Assembly (NCBI RefSeq): GCF_003463065.1
Contig: NZ_QSCM01000015.1
Coordinates: forward strand, 33,308-73,465
Source: Blautia sp. OF03-15BH
GTDB lineage: Bacteria > Bacillota > Clostridia > Lachnospirales > Lachnospiraceae
Direction: 5' to 3'
Length of the DNA: 40,158 nucleotides
Made by a program: the position numbers and the translations under genes. Of this stretch, positions 31,943 to 39,886 are shown piece after piece (the stretch's first letter is position 1; every line of letters starts with the position of its first letter). The notes under the pieces were generated by a model. The model was not told the origin of the DNA and did not search any database. It worked only from the letters and a program-made list of their open reading frames with translations.

Positions 31943-33445
31943 ATGAACATCAAGCGAGCAAAACAGGAGATCATAGATGCCGTGGAGGCATATCTTAGTA
32001 AAGATGAGTACGGAGACTGGCTGATTCCCAGAGTCCGCCAGAGACCCGTTCTTCTCATCGGAGCCCCGGGGATCGGAAAAACACAGATCATGGAACAGGC
32101 AGCCAGAGAATGCGGGGTGGCACTGGTTGCTTACAGCATCACCCACCATACGAGGCAGAGTGCGATCGGTCTTCCTTTTATCTCGAAAAAACAATACGGC
32201 GAAAAAGAATATGAAGTGACCGAATATACCATGAGCGAGATCGTGGCCAGTGTTTACGATAAGATGGAGGAGACCGGTCTTTCTGAAGGCATCCTTTTCA
32301 TCGATGAGATCAACTGCGTCTCCGAAACACTGGCTCCGGCCATGCTCCAGTTCCTTCAATGCAAGACCTTTGGAAACCATGCGATTCCCGATGGCTGGGT
32401 CATTGTGGCGGCAGGAAACCCGCCGGAATATAACAAATCCGTCCGGGATTTTGACGTCGTGACTCTGGACCGTGTGAAAAAAATCCCCGTGGAGCCGGAA
32501 TTTGATGTCTGGAAAGAATACGCCTACAAAGAAGGAATCCATCCGGCAGTACTGTCTTATCTGAACCTTCGAAGCTCTTATTTTTACAAGATGGAGACTA
32601 CGGTGGAGGGAAGAAAATTTGCTACGCCAAGAGGCTGGGAAGACCTTTCCAGGATCATCCAGGTCTATGAAAAACTGAAGAAAACCGTGGATGCGGATCT
32701 TGTGCTTCAGTATATCCAGCATCCGAAGATTGCCCGGGATTTTGCAGCCTACTATGACCTTTATCAGAAATATCAGAGCGATTATCAGATAGAGGCCATC
32801 CTCCGGGGAGAAAAGTTCGAACGGATGCAGGCCAAGGTGGCACATGCCTCCTTTGACGAACGCATGAGTGTGGTCCATCTGCTCCTTTCCGGTGTGCAGA
32901 AGGTGATCCGCCGGAGCATGGAACAGGAGCTGGTCACAGAGAAAGTTTTTGCCGTTTTAAAAGACCTGAAAGCAAATCTGGATGAAACAGAAGAAACGGC
33001 AGAGGCGCTGGAACGCTTCACCGCCCTGGTGGAAACAGAGAGGGAAAAGAAAATGCAGCAGGAGCTTCTGGAACACCGGGAAGAGCGGGTGTTGAAGGAG
33101 ACCGTCCGGATTCTCGGCGACTATCAGGAGAAGCTTCGTCTGGAAGGCCCGCTGAAAGGAGAAGAAGGCTTTGCGGCTCTGAAAGCCCTGTTTGGCGGCG
33201 AAAAAGAAGCCTATGAGATTTCCTTTGATGAGGCTGGAAAAACGCTGGAAAACGCGTTTGATTTTATGGAAGCAGCCTTTTTGAACAGTCAGGAACTGGT
33301 GGTTTTTCTTTCTGAATTGAACACGGATTTTTACTGCATCGCTTTCTTAAAGGAGTACGACTGCGAGCGTTATTACCGCTACAATAAGGAGCTTCTTTTC
33401 GAAGACCGGAGCACACAGATCAAAAAAAGGATCGAAGCCCTCTGA
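31943..33445 (+). CDS. MoxR-like AAA+ ATPase
   Basis: A 500-residue ATPase. Walker A is GAPGIGKT (residues 40-47) and Walker B ILFIDEIN (117-124), with sensor-1 type VIVAAGNPPEYNKS and an RVKKIPVEPEFDVW segment typical of MoxR-group AAA+ proteins. The helical lid follows. The last 200 residues are a charged coiled-coil-like extension, longer than classical MoxR (about 330 residues), perhaps for binding the partners encoded upstream. AAAGGAG precedes the ATG. The 100-base gap after the VWA gene holds only a 14-bp palindrome (31884-31897) and no promoter or terminator, so the three genes form one operon. Such ATPase-VWA pairs act as chaperones for metal insertion or complex assembly. Confidence 0.88.
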   Translation: MNIKRAKQEIIDAVEAYLSKDEYGDWLIPRVRQRPVLLIGAPGIGKTQIMEQAARECGVALVAYSITHHTRQSAIGLPFISKKQYGEKEYEVTEYTMSEIVASVYDKMEETGLSEGILFIDEINCVSETLAPAMLQFLQCKTFGNHAIPDGWVIVAAGNPPEYNKSVRDFDVVTLDRVKKIPVEPEFDVWKEYAYKEGIHPAVLSYLNLRSSYFYKMETTVEGRKFATPRGWEDLSRIIQVYEKLKKTVDADLVLQYIQHPKIARDFAAYYDLYQKYQSDYQIEAILRGEKFERMQAKVAHASFDERMSVVHLLLSGVQKVIRRSMEQELVTEKVFAVLKDLKANLDETEETAEALERFTALVETEREKKMQQELLEHREERVLKETVRILGDYQEKLRLEGPLKGEEGFAALKALFGGEKEAYEISFDEAGKTLENAFDFMEAAFLNSQELVVFLSELNTDFYCIAFLKEYDCERYYRYNKELLFEDRSTQIKKRIEAL

Positions 33446-33464
33446 TTCCCTTCGGGACTTTTAC

Positions 33465-33493
33465 TTGACCACTGTGAAGAAAAAAGGTATAAT
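33465..33493 (+). promoter_or_regulatory. Promoter of the SseB-like/PHP unit
   Basis: TTGACC (33465-33470) and TATAAT (33488-33493) are spaced 17 bp, a near-consensus promoter, leaving a 70-base leader. Confidence 0.8.
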
Positions 33494-33570
33494 AGAATCA
33501 CGAAATGCGGACAAAAAATTATTGAATTTTACCTACCGTATCGATTAACTTTAGAGAGGACAGAATAACC

Positions 33571-34332
33571 ATGGAGACGAATGAAAAGAAGGCATTTCTG
33601 GAAGAGCTTCAGAAAGCACCGGAGATTTATGTGATCATGAGTGTATGCACCAAGATGCCGTATGTATATTGTGAACCGGAGAGCTATGACGATCAGGTAT
33701 TCCTGTTTCATAACGAAGAGGATGCCAAAAAACTGGCAGAGGACTACAAGCAGCAGGAGAATCCGGTCGTTGCCGTGAAGCTGGAGAACAAACAGTTCCT
33801 GGGCTTCTACTCCAGCCTGTTTATGATGGGTGTCAACGGCCTGAACGTAGATTTCGGCACGGAGAACGCACAGGCCATTCAGCTGACGGACCTCGTGAGA
33901 AGACCGGACTATTCCAAACTGCCGGAGGGTAAGGTGAAAGTAGAGAATCCGGAGCTTCAGCTGACCACGATCTATTATATGCAGGAGATCCGCCGCAAAC
34001 CGGGCATTGGCCAGCAGCCGAGATTCCGCGAGATGGAGGAGGAGATGATCACTCATTTCCGTGAAGGAACCTTCATCGTTCCGGTACAGACCGCAGATAA
34101 AGAGAACGGAGAGAAGGAGAGCAAGGTTCCGTTCATGAAGATGAAAAACGGCGACGTTTATCAGCCGATCTTCACAGATATGCCGGAATTCTTCAAATTC
34201 TGCCGTGATGGTCAGTTCCGTGCTGCCGTGATTCCGTATGCAAAACTGAACAGTGTGATCCTGAAACAGGCCAAAGGCGTGATCATGAACCCCTTTGGTG
34301 TCCGTCTGATCCTGAACAAAGGACAGTTTTAA
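33571..34332 (+). CDS. SseB family protein
   Basis: A 253-residue cytosolic protein related to SseB (enhanced serine sensitivity) N-terminal domains. Two regions look alike: residues 8-115 (APEIYVIMSV, DDQVFLFHNEEDAKKLAEDYKQQENPVVAVKLENKQF) and 140-253 (EGTFIVPVQTAD, QPIFTDMPEFFKFCRDGQFRAAVIPYAKLNSVI), suggesting a tandem pair. Proteins of this family are poorly characterised. GAGAGGAC precedes the ATG. It is 27 bases upstream of the PHP gene without a terminator, so they are co-transcribed. Function unknown. Confidence 0.8.
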   Translation: METNEKKAFLEELQKAPEIYVIMSVCTKMPYVYCEPESYDDQVFLFHNEEDAKKLAEDYKQQENPVVAVKLENKQFLGFYSSLFMMGVNGLNVDFGTENAQAIQLTDLVRRPDYSKLPEGKVKVENPELQLTTIYYMQEIRRKPGIGQQPRFREMEEEMITHFREGTFIVPVQTADKENGEKESKVPFMKMKNGDVYQPIFTDMPEFFKFCRDGQFRAAVIPYAKLNSVILKQAKGVIMNPFGVRLILNKGQF

Positions 34333-34359
34333 GTTCTGGATGACAGGGAGGGAATGTGC

Positions 34360-35220
34360 TTGAAGCTGGATATGCATTGCCACACTCACGAAGGGTCTGT
34401 GGACAGTAAGATCGGTGTAGAAGAATATATCCGTATCCTGATAGAAAAGGGTTACGACGGCATGCTGATCACCGATCATGATACCTATAACGGTTACCGC
34501 TATTGGAAGGAACATCTAAAAGGGAAAAAATACAAAGATTTTGTGGTTTTAAAAGGAATCGAGTATGACACCAACAACGCCGGCCATATGCTGGTTGTGA
34601 TGCCTGAAAATGTGAAGCTCCGCATCTTGGAAATGCGGGGGATGCCGCTGCCGATGCTGCTCTTTGTCGTGCATGCGTTCGGTGGAATCGTGGGCCCGGC
34701 TCATCCGTTCGGTGAAAAATATCTGAGCTTCACCAATACCCGATATTTTCGGAAAAACCGGAATATTGTAGACAAATTTGACTTTATTGAGACCTTTAAT
34801 TCCTGCGAGAATGCAGAACGGAATATTCAGGCCAGACAGCTGGCGAATATTTACGGCAAGCCCGGTTTCGGCGGCAGCGATTCTCATAAGACGAACTGTA
34901 TCGGTACGGCCTATACACGTCTGCCGGAAACGGTGACGAAGGAATCCGAGTTGATTTCTCTGGTAAAAGCGAACGCCCCCATTACCTATGGCGGCAGCAT
35001 TTACAACAAGACCACCAAAGACAAGATCGGAAAAGTAAACGATGTGCTGATCTATTCCTTCTGGGTATACAATAAAGTATTAGGTCTGTCTCAGGCCATG
35101 AGACGGCGGGGACAGTCCCGGTACCTGAACCTGAGCAAAGAGAAAAAAGAATATTTCTTCAAATCCGGCGGACCGGTTCTGCCGGAGCTGGAGAGCAACA
35201 TAAAAAAAGCTGAAGTCTGA
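34360..35220 (+). CDS. PHP-domain metal-dependent phosphoesterase
   Basis: A 286-residue member of the PHP superfamily (trinuclear metal phosphoesterases). Metal-binding motifs are in order: MHCHTHEGSVDS (H6, H8), LITDHDT, GPAHPFG, FNSCENAERN and GGSDSHKTN. The last 60 residues are basic and may form an extension. Substrates of stand-alone PHP proteins include 5'-phosphonucleosides and histidinol phosphate; which applies here is unknown. I choose TTG at 34360 because GGAGG lies 8 bases upstream; the ATG at 34354 is only 2 bases from it. The stop codon lies inside a bidirectional terminator. Confidence 0.87.
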   Translation: MKLDMHCHTHEGSVDSKIGVEEYIRILIEKGYDGMLITDHDTYNGYRYWKEHLKGKKYKDFVVLKGIEYDTNNAGHMLVVMPENVKLRILEMRGMPLPMLLFVVHAFGGIVGPAHPFGEKYLSFTNTRYFRKNRNIVDKFDFIETFNSCENAERNIQARQLANIYGKPGFGGSDSHKTNCIGTAYTRLPETVTKESELISLVKANAPITYGGSIYNKTTKDKIGKVNDVLIYSFWVYNKVLGLSQAMRRRGQSRYLNLSKEKKEYFFKSGGPVLPELESNIKKAEV

Positions 35221-35234
35221 CTTCAGCTTTTTTT
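35202..35234. terminator. Bidirectional terminator embedded in both convergent coding ends
   Basis: A perfect 15-bp stem (35202-35216 with 35220-35234; seven A then GCTGAAGT) with a 3-base loop CTG. T7 or A7 borders both sides, so it works for both strands. The PHP stop (35218-35220) and the zinc-ribbon stop (35223-35225) both lie within it. Confidence 0.93.
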
Positions 35235-35618
35235 GATGAATTCGTTTTTGCATTTCGGACAGGTGATGGCAATCTTCCCCTTTCCTCTGGGGATCCGGAT
35301 CTTCTGTCCGCAGCTGGGACAGGTGTAGATGTGGAATTTCACCCGGTCCTGCATCATCCGTTTTTCCTTGTTGAAAAAGCGGACAACCTGATTCTTGTAC
35401 TTCAGGAACAGATCGTTCTCTTTTCTGCGCTGGGCATAATTCTTGGAAAACATGCGGAAGTACAGAAGAAGGACGATGAGGAAGGTAACGCCGTTGAGAA
35501 AACGGCTCCGCACAAAAAGTCCGAGGATCAGAAGGACAATGGTGAGATAAAGGGAATATTTTCCAAGCTCATCCACCCCGTAACGGCCAATCATAAAACG
35601 CTGGAATTTTTCTTTCAT
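35223..35618 (-). CDS. Small membrane protein with C-terminal zinc ribbon
   Basis: A 131-residue protein with two hydrophobic segments (about residues 23-36 and 42-54), a basic charged stretch, and a C-terminal zinc ribbon CPSC...CPKC (about residues 100-122). The topology suggests a membrane anchor with a cytosolic metal-binding finger. It overlaps the upstream flavodoxin gene by ATGA, so the two are coupled. Family and function are not recognised; similar short proteins are common in Lachnospiraceae. Confidence 0.78.
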   Translation of the reverse strand: MKEKFQRFMIGRYGVDELGKYSLYLTIVLLILGLFVRSRFLNGVTFLIVLLLYFRMFSKNYAQRRKENDLFLKYKNQVVRFFNKEKRMMQDRVKFHIYTCPSCGQKIRIPRGKGKIAITCPKCKNEFIKKS

Positions 35619-36136
35619 AGATCTGCCTCCATATTTTTAAATGCTGTCCTGGCGAAAGAAGCGGCGTTTCGAAAGTCCTCGCTGGAGGGATGGAAAAGCG
35701 CCTCGTCAAAATTCTTGATCAGGCGGGTGGCCAGCTGGGCACGCTCGCCGCCGAGCATGGATTCGTATTTCTCACGGACACGGATGGGCATTTTTCCCTG
35801 ACAGAAAAAGCTGCCGAAATACTGGTTGTCATCCGGAAGGAAGGCACGAACCTTCTTTTCCACCTCTGCATAATATTCCGGTGAATTTCCCATGCCGCAG
35901 GTTCCGAAAAGGGCTACCTTTTTTCCGTGGAGTTCAGATAAGAAGTCCAGGATCTCCACATTGGCTGTGCCGCGGTTGGCCCAGAAGCCGATAAAATAAC
36001 AGTCCGCAGAAAGAGGATTCTTCGCATGATCCAGTTCCTGGATATCTTTGGAAGAGGAAGGAAGAGCCTGAAAGATCTCCTTTGCCACAGCGGCCGTATT
36101 CCCGGTGCCGCTTACATAAAGTACCTGTGTATTCAT
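35615..36136 (-). CDS. Flavodoxin-like protein
   Basis: A 173-residue short-chain flavodoxin. The FMN phosphate loop SGTGNT is at residues 9-14, ADCYFIGFWANRGTANVEILDFL resembles the second flavin loop, and KKVALFGTCGMG a third. It ends with a helical tail. Flavodoxins carry electrons, for example from NifJ, under iron limitation. A BilS-like role in a reductase complex is an alternative, but no partner reductase is present. The start at 36136 follows AGGAAGTGA; the longer upstream frame has a Cys-rich extension untypical of the family. It is coupled to the zinc-ribbon gene. Confidence 0.85.
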   Translation of the reverse strand: MNTQVLYVSGTGNTAAVAKEIFQALPSSSKDIQELDHAKNPLSADCYFIGFWANRGTANVEILDFLSELHGKKVALFGTCGMGNSPEYYAEVEKKVRAFLPDDNQYFGSFFCQGKMPIRVREKYESMLGGERAQLATRLIKNFDEALFHPSSEDFRNAASFARTAFKNMEADL

Positions 36137-36169
36137 AAAATCACTTCCTGTATGATAAAGATTCCCACA

Positions 36170-36204
36170 GGGGCAATGCCCCATGACTTCCTTTATTCTA
36201 CCAC
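36170..36204 (-). promoter_or_regulatory. Promoter region and leader hairpin of the flavodoxin unit
   Basis: On the minus strand an extended -10, TGG-TAGAAT (about 36203 to 36195), has no good -35. A GGGGC-ATT-GCCCC hairpin (36182-36170) follows, between the start and the gene. Confidence 0.4.
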
Positions 36205-36252
36205 AAGTTTTCTCCAAATACATGATGATAATATCAAATATTTATGAAGAAA

Positions 36253-36990
36253 CTATAAAAAATATTTGCCCTGACGCGTTGGCCAGTCCGGGATCCTGCC
36301 GTTCAGCACGGCTGTAAGCATCCGCTCTTTTACTCCATGATTCTGACGGTTCAGTTCCCGCAGAAGCTCTTTGATCTCCTGGCGCTTCGTATGGCCGTCT
36401 GCAGGACAGAGATTCTTCACGACGGGAAGTGCATATTTATTTTTAAATCCGATGATATCCGCCTCCCAGACAAACATCAGCGGCCGGATCACGGTGAGTT
36501 CCGTTCCGTCCAGATAAGTCACCGGCGGAAAAGAATAGAAGCGGCCCTCGTACATAAGAGAAAGCATCATGGTCTCCACGATATCATCTGAATGGTGGGC
36601 ATAAGCCACTTTGTTGCAGCCGAGCTCCCTGGCTGCCTGATTGAGGGCACCGCGCCGGAGCCTGGCACAGAGGGAACAGGGATGGCTTTCCCGGCCTGCC
36701 GCAGTGATGATCCCGCCGATCTGAGTGGGTACTATGGTATACGGGACCTTCAGGCTTTCACAGAGCTCACGGACCGGAGAAAGGTCAAAGCCCTGATATC
36801 CCAGATCCACAGAAATGGCATGAAGCTCAAAGGGATGCGGATAAAATTTTCTTAAACCGGCCAGTGCATAGAGAAGCGTCAGACTGTCCTTTCCTCCGGA
36901 AACGCCGATGGCGATCCGGTCTCCATCCTGGATCATCTGGTATTCCTCTACTGCTTTTCTGGTCAGATTTAAAAGACGCTGCAGTTTCAT
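36253..36990 (-). CDS. TtcA-family ATP-dependent tRNA/thiolation enzyme
   Basis: A 245-residue PP-loop ATPase of the TtcA/TtuA type. The ATP loop is SGGKDS (residues 31-36). Cys105 and Cys108 (PCSLC) together with the Cys in NLCPADG (about residue 196) match the three cysteines that hold the 4Fe-4S cluster in 2-thiocytidine synthetase TtcA. AYAHHSDDIVETMMLSL and PVTYLDG also fit. The family thiolates tRNA, C32 for TtcA; the actual base here is not provable. Length is shorter than E. coli TtcA (311). It has its own promoter, divergent from the fructokinase gene. Confidence 0.87.
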   Translation of the reverse strand: MKLQRLLNLTRKAVEEYQMIQDGDRIAIGVSGGKDSLTLLYALAGLRKFYPHPFELHAISVDLGYQGFDLSPVRELCESLKVPYTIVPTQIGGIITAAGRESHPCSLCARLRRGALNQAARELGCNKVAYAHHSDDIVETMMLSLMYEGRFYSFPPVTYLDGTELTVIRPLMFVWEADIIGFKNKYALPVVKNLCPADGHTKRQEIKELLRELNRQNHGVKERMLTAVLNGRIPDWPTRQGKYFL

Positions 36991-37017
36991 AAACGGTTCA
37001 GTTCTCCTTTCCTTCCC

Positions 37018-37076
37018 ATTATTGGATAGAATCCGAAAAAAGTCAATTGCTTTTTCACAGTAAACTGTTGTATACT
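37018..37076. promoter_or_regulatory. Divergent ttcA-like and fructokinase promoters with abutting -35 boxes
   Basis: Minus strand: TTGACT (37046-37041) and AATAAT (37023-37018), 17 bp apart. Plus strand: TTGCTT (37047-37052) and TATACT (37071-37076), 18 bp apart. The two -35 boxes touch. A perfect palindrome ACAGT-AA-ACTGT (37057-37068) lies between the fructokinase -35 and -10 and is a candidate repressor site. Confidence 0.7.
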
Positions 37077-37134
37077 AATTTGTGGGAAAAAGATTTTTGC
37101 CCTCGACATCATAAAACACAAGGGAGGAACTACC

Positions 37135-38067
37135 ATGGATGTAATCAGCGTAGGAGAAATGTTGATCGACTTTACACCGGGAAAGGAAGCAAATTCATAT
37201 GTCCGGAATCCCGGCGGTGCACCGGCCAATGCAGTGATCGCCATTGCAAGAAACGGTCTTTCCACCGGATTTGCCGGCAAACTGGGAGATGATGACTTCG
37301 GACGTTTTCTGAAAGAGACTCTGGAGAAGGAAGGAGTAAAAGTCCTCTGCCCGGAGCTGACAAAGGAAGCAATCACCACGCTGGCTTTTGTTACCTTATA
37401 TGAGAATGGAGAGAGATCCTTTACATTTGCCAGAAAACCGGGGGCAGATATGCTTCTTACAAAGGATGATATTGATGAAAACGAGATTCGCCAGGCCAGA
37501 ATGGTTCATGCAGGATCCGTAAATATGACAAAAGAACCCGCCAGAGGTGCAAATCTCTATGCCATGAAGACTGCTCATGATAACGGCAGACTGGTAAGCT
37601 TTGACGTAAACTACCGCGATACCCTCTGGGAGAGCGAGGCAGCCTGCAAAGAAGTGGCAGATCAGGTTTATGACTATGTAGATTTCCTGAAGATCTCTGA
37701 GGAAGAGCTCTATTTTGTAGGCGGCGAGGAAAACATTCCGAACTTTATGAAAGAGCATGGCATTTCTGTTGTCGTCGAGACACTGGGAGCAGACGGAGCC
37801 AAATACTTCTTCGACGGTCATTCCGAGCATGTGCCGGGTCATAAAGTACATGCAGTGGATGCCACAGGAGCAGGAGATGCCTTCTGGGGCGGTTTCCTTT
37901 CCAAGATCCTTATGAGTGGTGTGAACAGCAAAGCAGACCTTACCGAAGAGATCGTAAAAGAAGCTCTCCGCTACGGAAATGCTTCCGGAGCTGTCTGCGT
38001 ACAGCGTATGGGCGGTATTCCGGCCCTTCCCACCAGAGAAGAGATCGAAGAATATCTGAACAAATAA
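37135..38067 (+). CDS. PfkB-family carbohydrate kinase, probable fructokinase
   Basis: A 310-residue ribokinase-like sugar kinase. N-terminal GEMLIDFTPG and NPGGAPANAVIAIARNG are signature 1, and DATGAGDAFWGGFL (about residue 240) signature 2 with the catalytic Asp. The overall pattern, including FARKPGADMLL, is that of fructokinases (ScrK type), which phosphorylate fructose to fructose-6-phosphate after sucrose or fructan cleavage. No sucrose hydrolase or PTS gene adjoins it, so the substrate is inferred from similarity only. GGGAGG precedes the ATG. The promoter has a palindrome suitable for sugar-dependent control. Confidence 0.92.
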   Translation: MDVISVGEMLIDFTPGKEANSYVRNPGGAPANAVIAIARNGLSTGFAGKLGDDDFGRFLKETLEKEGVKVLCPELTKEAITTLAFVTLYENGERSFTFARKPGADMLLTKDDIDENEIRQARMVHAGSVNMTKEPARGANLYAMKTAHDNGRLVSFDVNYRDTLWESEAACKEVADQVYDYVDFLKISEEELYFVGGEENIPNFMKEHGISVVVETLGADGAKYFFDGHSEHVPGHKVHAVDATGAGDAFWGGFLSKILMSGVNSKADLTEEIVKEALRYGNASGAVCVQRMGGIPALPTREEIEEYLNK

Positions 38068-38074
38068 GAGCAAG

Positions 38075-38103
38075 AAAAAAGAGCGCCTGTGCGCTCTTTT
38101 TTT
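38075..38103. terminator. Bidirectional terminator between fructokinase and DUF4358 genes
   Basis: AAAAAAGAGCGC-CTGT-GCGCTCTTTTTT, a perfect 12-bp stem (38075-38086 with 38091-38102), with A and T tracts serving both strands. Confidence 0.93.
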
Positions 38104-38129
38104 ATGCCGCAAAATACGGCTGTGTTTCA

Positions 38130-38603
38130 TCAGAAACCTGCTTTTTTCAGGATCTCTTCTGCCTTTGCAGTGTCGTCGCAGACACAGAGGACAACGTATT
38201 TGCCGGAGGTCTTGATGATGGCGTTTTCCAGCTTCGTGGTCTCTCCTGCATTGTAGGAGGAGTAGAGGTCTTTCTGATTGCTGACACGCTGCTTGAGAAG
38301 GTCACTTACCTCAGATACATAGTCGGTATCGCTGCATTTGATGACAGCTGCTTCGCAGGCAGAAGCACCGGTGCTCATGTAAGCACTGGAAGCCTCAATC
38401 TTGGCAGTGTCCACAAAATAAGTGGAAGCCATGATATCCGTGCTGATTTCAGAAAGCGTATCGCTGGTGACGGTTTCCTCTGCCAGTTGTTTTGCCAGTG
38501 CAGAAGGATCGACAGTCACTTCGCCGGAACTCTTTTTGCCGCCGCAGGAGGCAAGGAGAAGCAGGGATAAAAGGGCAACGAGGATCAGTTTCAGTTTTTT
38601 CAT
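38130..38603 (-). CDS. DUF4358 domain lipoprotein
   Basis: A 157-residue lipoprotein: basic start, long Leu stretch, lipobox LLASC (Cys20). The mature part is a DUF4358 domain (LAKQLAEETVTSDTLSEIS, ACEAAVIKC, LLKQRVSNQKDLYSSYNAGETTKLENAIIKTSGKYVVLCVCDD). In Lachnospiraceae DUF4358 genes sit with SGNH hydrolases and MBOAT acyltransferases, a setting that suggests modification of surface polymers; only the SGNH gene is in this window. It follows that gene by 15 bases with AAAGGAG before the ATG, so the two are co-transcribed. Confidence 0.87.
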   Translation of the reverse strand: MKKLKLILVALLSLLLLASCGGKKSSGEVTVDPSALAKQLAEETVTSDTLSEISTDIMASTYFVDTAKIEASSAYMSTGASACEAAVIKCSDTDYVSEVSDLLKQRVSNQKDLYSSYNAGETTKLENAIIKTSGKYVVLCVCDDTAKAEEILKKAGF

Positions 38604-38618
38604 GGTAAATCTCCTTTG

Positions 38619-39677
38619 TTAATTACTTACTGTAGTTTCTGTTTCCGAAGAAGTTTCGGATTCTGTCTCGGAACTGTTCTCTGAAGATGTGTCTGCTGAA
38701 GAAGCGGAAGTTTCTGAAACATAGTGGGTTTTCAGATAATCCAGCATTTTTTTACAATATTCTTCGTACATGTGGACGCCGTCACTGGAAGCACCGTTGA
38801 TGAGTGCGTGGTTTCCATCGGAAAGCACCTCGTTTACATCCAGGAAATAATAACCGCCTTCGTTACAGATGTTTAAAATGATGTTGTTCATTTTATCAAC
38901 GTTGGCATTGTTGATGTAATCACCGGTAGTGACCTTGGCCTCCTCTACATAAGGAACAGCGATGGCATAAATAATAGCATCCGGGAACAGGCGGCGGGTC
39001 TCGCTCATCATCAGACGGTAGCCCTTGGTGAAGTCTTCCCAGACGTTTCCAAGCTCATTGGTTCCCAGCATGAAATAGATCTTTTTGCATTTCTCCGGAT
39101 ACATGGCCTGGAAGACCGTGATGTTTCCATCCGGGGAAGCGATGCTCTGCTTGGTGAAGATATCGCAGACGTTCATGCCCACGCTGGTAAGAAAATCTCC
39201 TGTGGTGATACCGGACTGGTTGCGGAAGCCCTCCAGACGGGAATCTCCCACGAATGTGGCATCAGCAAAGTACGTATCATCGATGGCAGTGGCCTGTTTT
39301 TGGACGACCTGCTTGTTTGTGTGGTCGATGCCGGTCTCCACATAGCCGGAAGCAGAAGAGGAAGCAGAAGAAGAGGAAGCTTTGGTGTCCGTTGTATTGC
39401 CGGAATCCAGAGTCAGACCGGCTACGGTATCCTTGGCGGCATTCTTAACAACGTCTGTCTTTGGTTCTGTGCTTTTCTCAGTCTCGGACGGTTCCGCCTT
39501 GATGCCGGCGAACAGCTCATCCAGCTGCTGTGAGATCTGCTCTGCAACCCCGTGCCGCGTGATGATATTGACGACCATTCGTCCCTCAAAGATCACCAGT
39601 ACGGCAACAACGAGAATCAATACATGCAAAAAACGACCGGTAGGATTCCGTCGTTTTTTCTTCTTTTGTTCAGACAT
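38619..39677 (-). CDS. Membrane-anchored SGNH/GDSL hydrolase
   Basis: A 352-residue protein with a basic N-terminus, one membrane anchor (about residues 17-32), a Ser/Thr/Glu-rich stalk (about 60-115), and an extracellular SGNH hydrolase domain. Motifs: VGDSRLEG (block I Ser), MLGTNELG (block III Asn), and SSDGVHMYEEY (block V Asp/His). Family members with this architecture are esterases or acyltransfer partners acting on cell-wall polymers or polysaccharides. The C-terminal tail is again Ser/Glu/Thr-rich. AGGGAG precedes the ATG; it is first in a two-gene unit with the DUF4358 gene. Confidence 0.9.
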   Translation of the reverse strand: MSEQKKKKRRNPTGRFLHVLILVVAVLVIFEGRMVVNIITRHGVAEQISQQLDELFAGIKAEPSETEKSTEPKTDVVKNAAKDTVAGLTLDSGNTTDTKASSSSASSSASGYVETGIDHTNKQVVQKQATAIDDTYFADATFVGDSRLEGFRNQSGITTGDFLTSVGMNVCDIFTKQSIASPDGNITVFQAMYPEKCKKIYFMLGTNELGNVWEDFTKGYRLMMSETRRLFPDAIIYAIAVPYVEEAKVTTGDYINNANVDKMNNIILNICNEGGYYFLDVNEVLSDGNHALINGASSDGVHMYEEYCKKMLDYLKTHYVSETSASSADTSSENSSETESETSSETETTVSN

Positions 39678-39740
39678 AAAATTGTTAACTCCCTTATAAA
39701 AACAATGTGAGATAAAAAATGTTGTTTTTTCCCTTTTCCT

Positions 39741-39768
39741 ATTATATAATAAACCCCGTAATTGTAAA
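39741..39768 (-). promoter_or_regulatory. Promoter of the SGNH-DUF4358 unit
   Basis: On the minus strand TTTACA (39768-39763) and TATAAT (39746-39741) are spaced 16 bp. The interval from here to 39886 is AT-rich with no gene; the left boundary of the IS607 element should lie somewhere in it, but IS607 elements have no terminal inverted repeats to mark it. Confidence 0.6.
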
Positions 39769-39886
39769 TAGTTTTTTGAAAACGTAACAAATTCTTAATG
39801 AAACTTAAGGAGAATATATTGAGTAACCAAATTTATTAACTAATAGAATTAAATGTGTTTAAATATACTCAAAGAAGTAAATTTTT

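Noticed and set aside
35331..35801. A 156-codon plus-strand frame opposite the zinc-ribbon and flavodoxin genes
   Set aside because: It is antisense to two well-supported genes with clear motifs and ATGA coupling, and has no ribosome site or recognisable domain.
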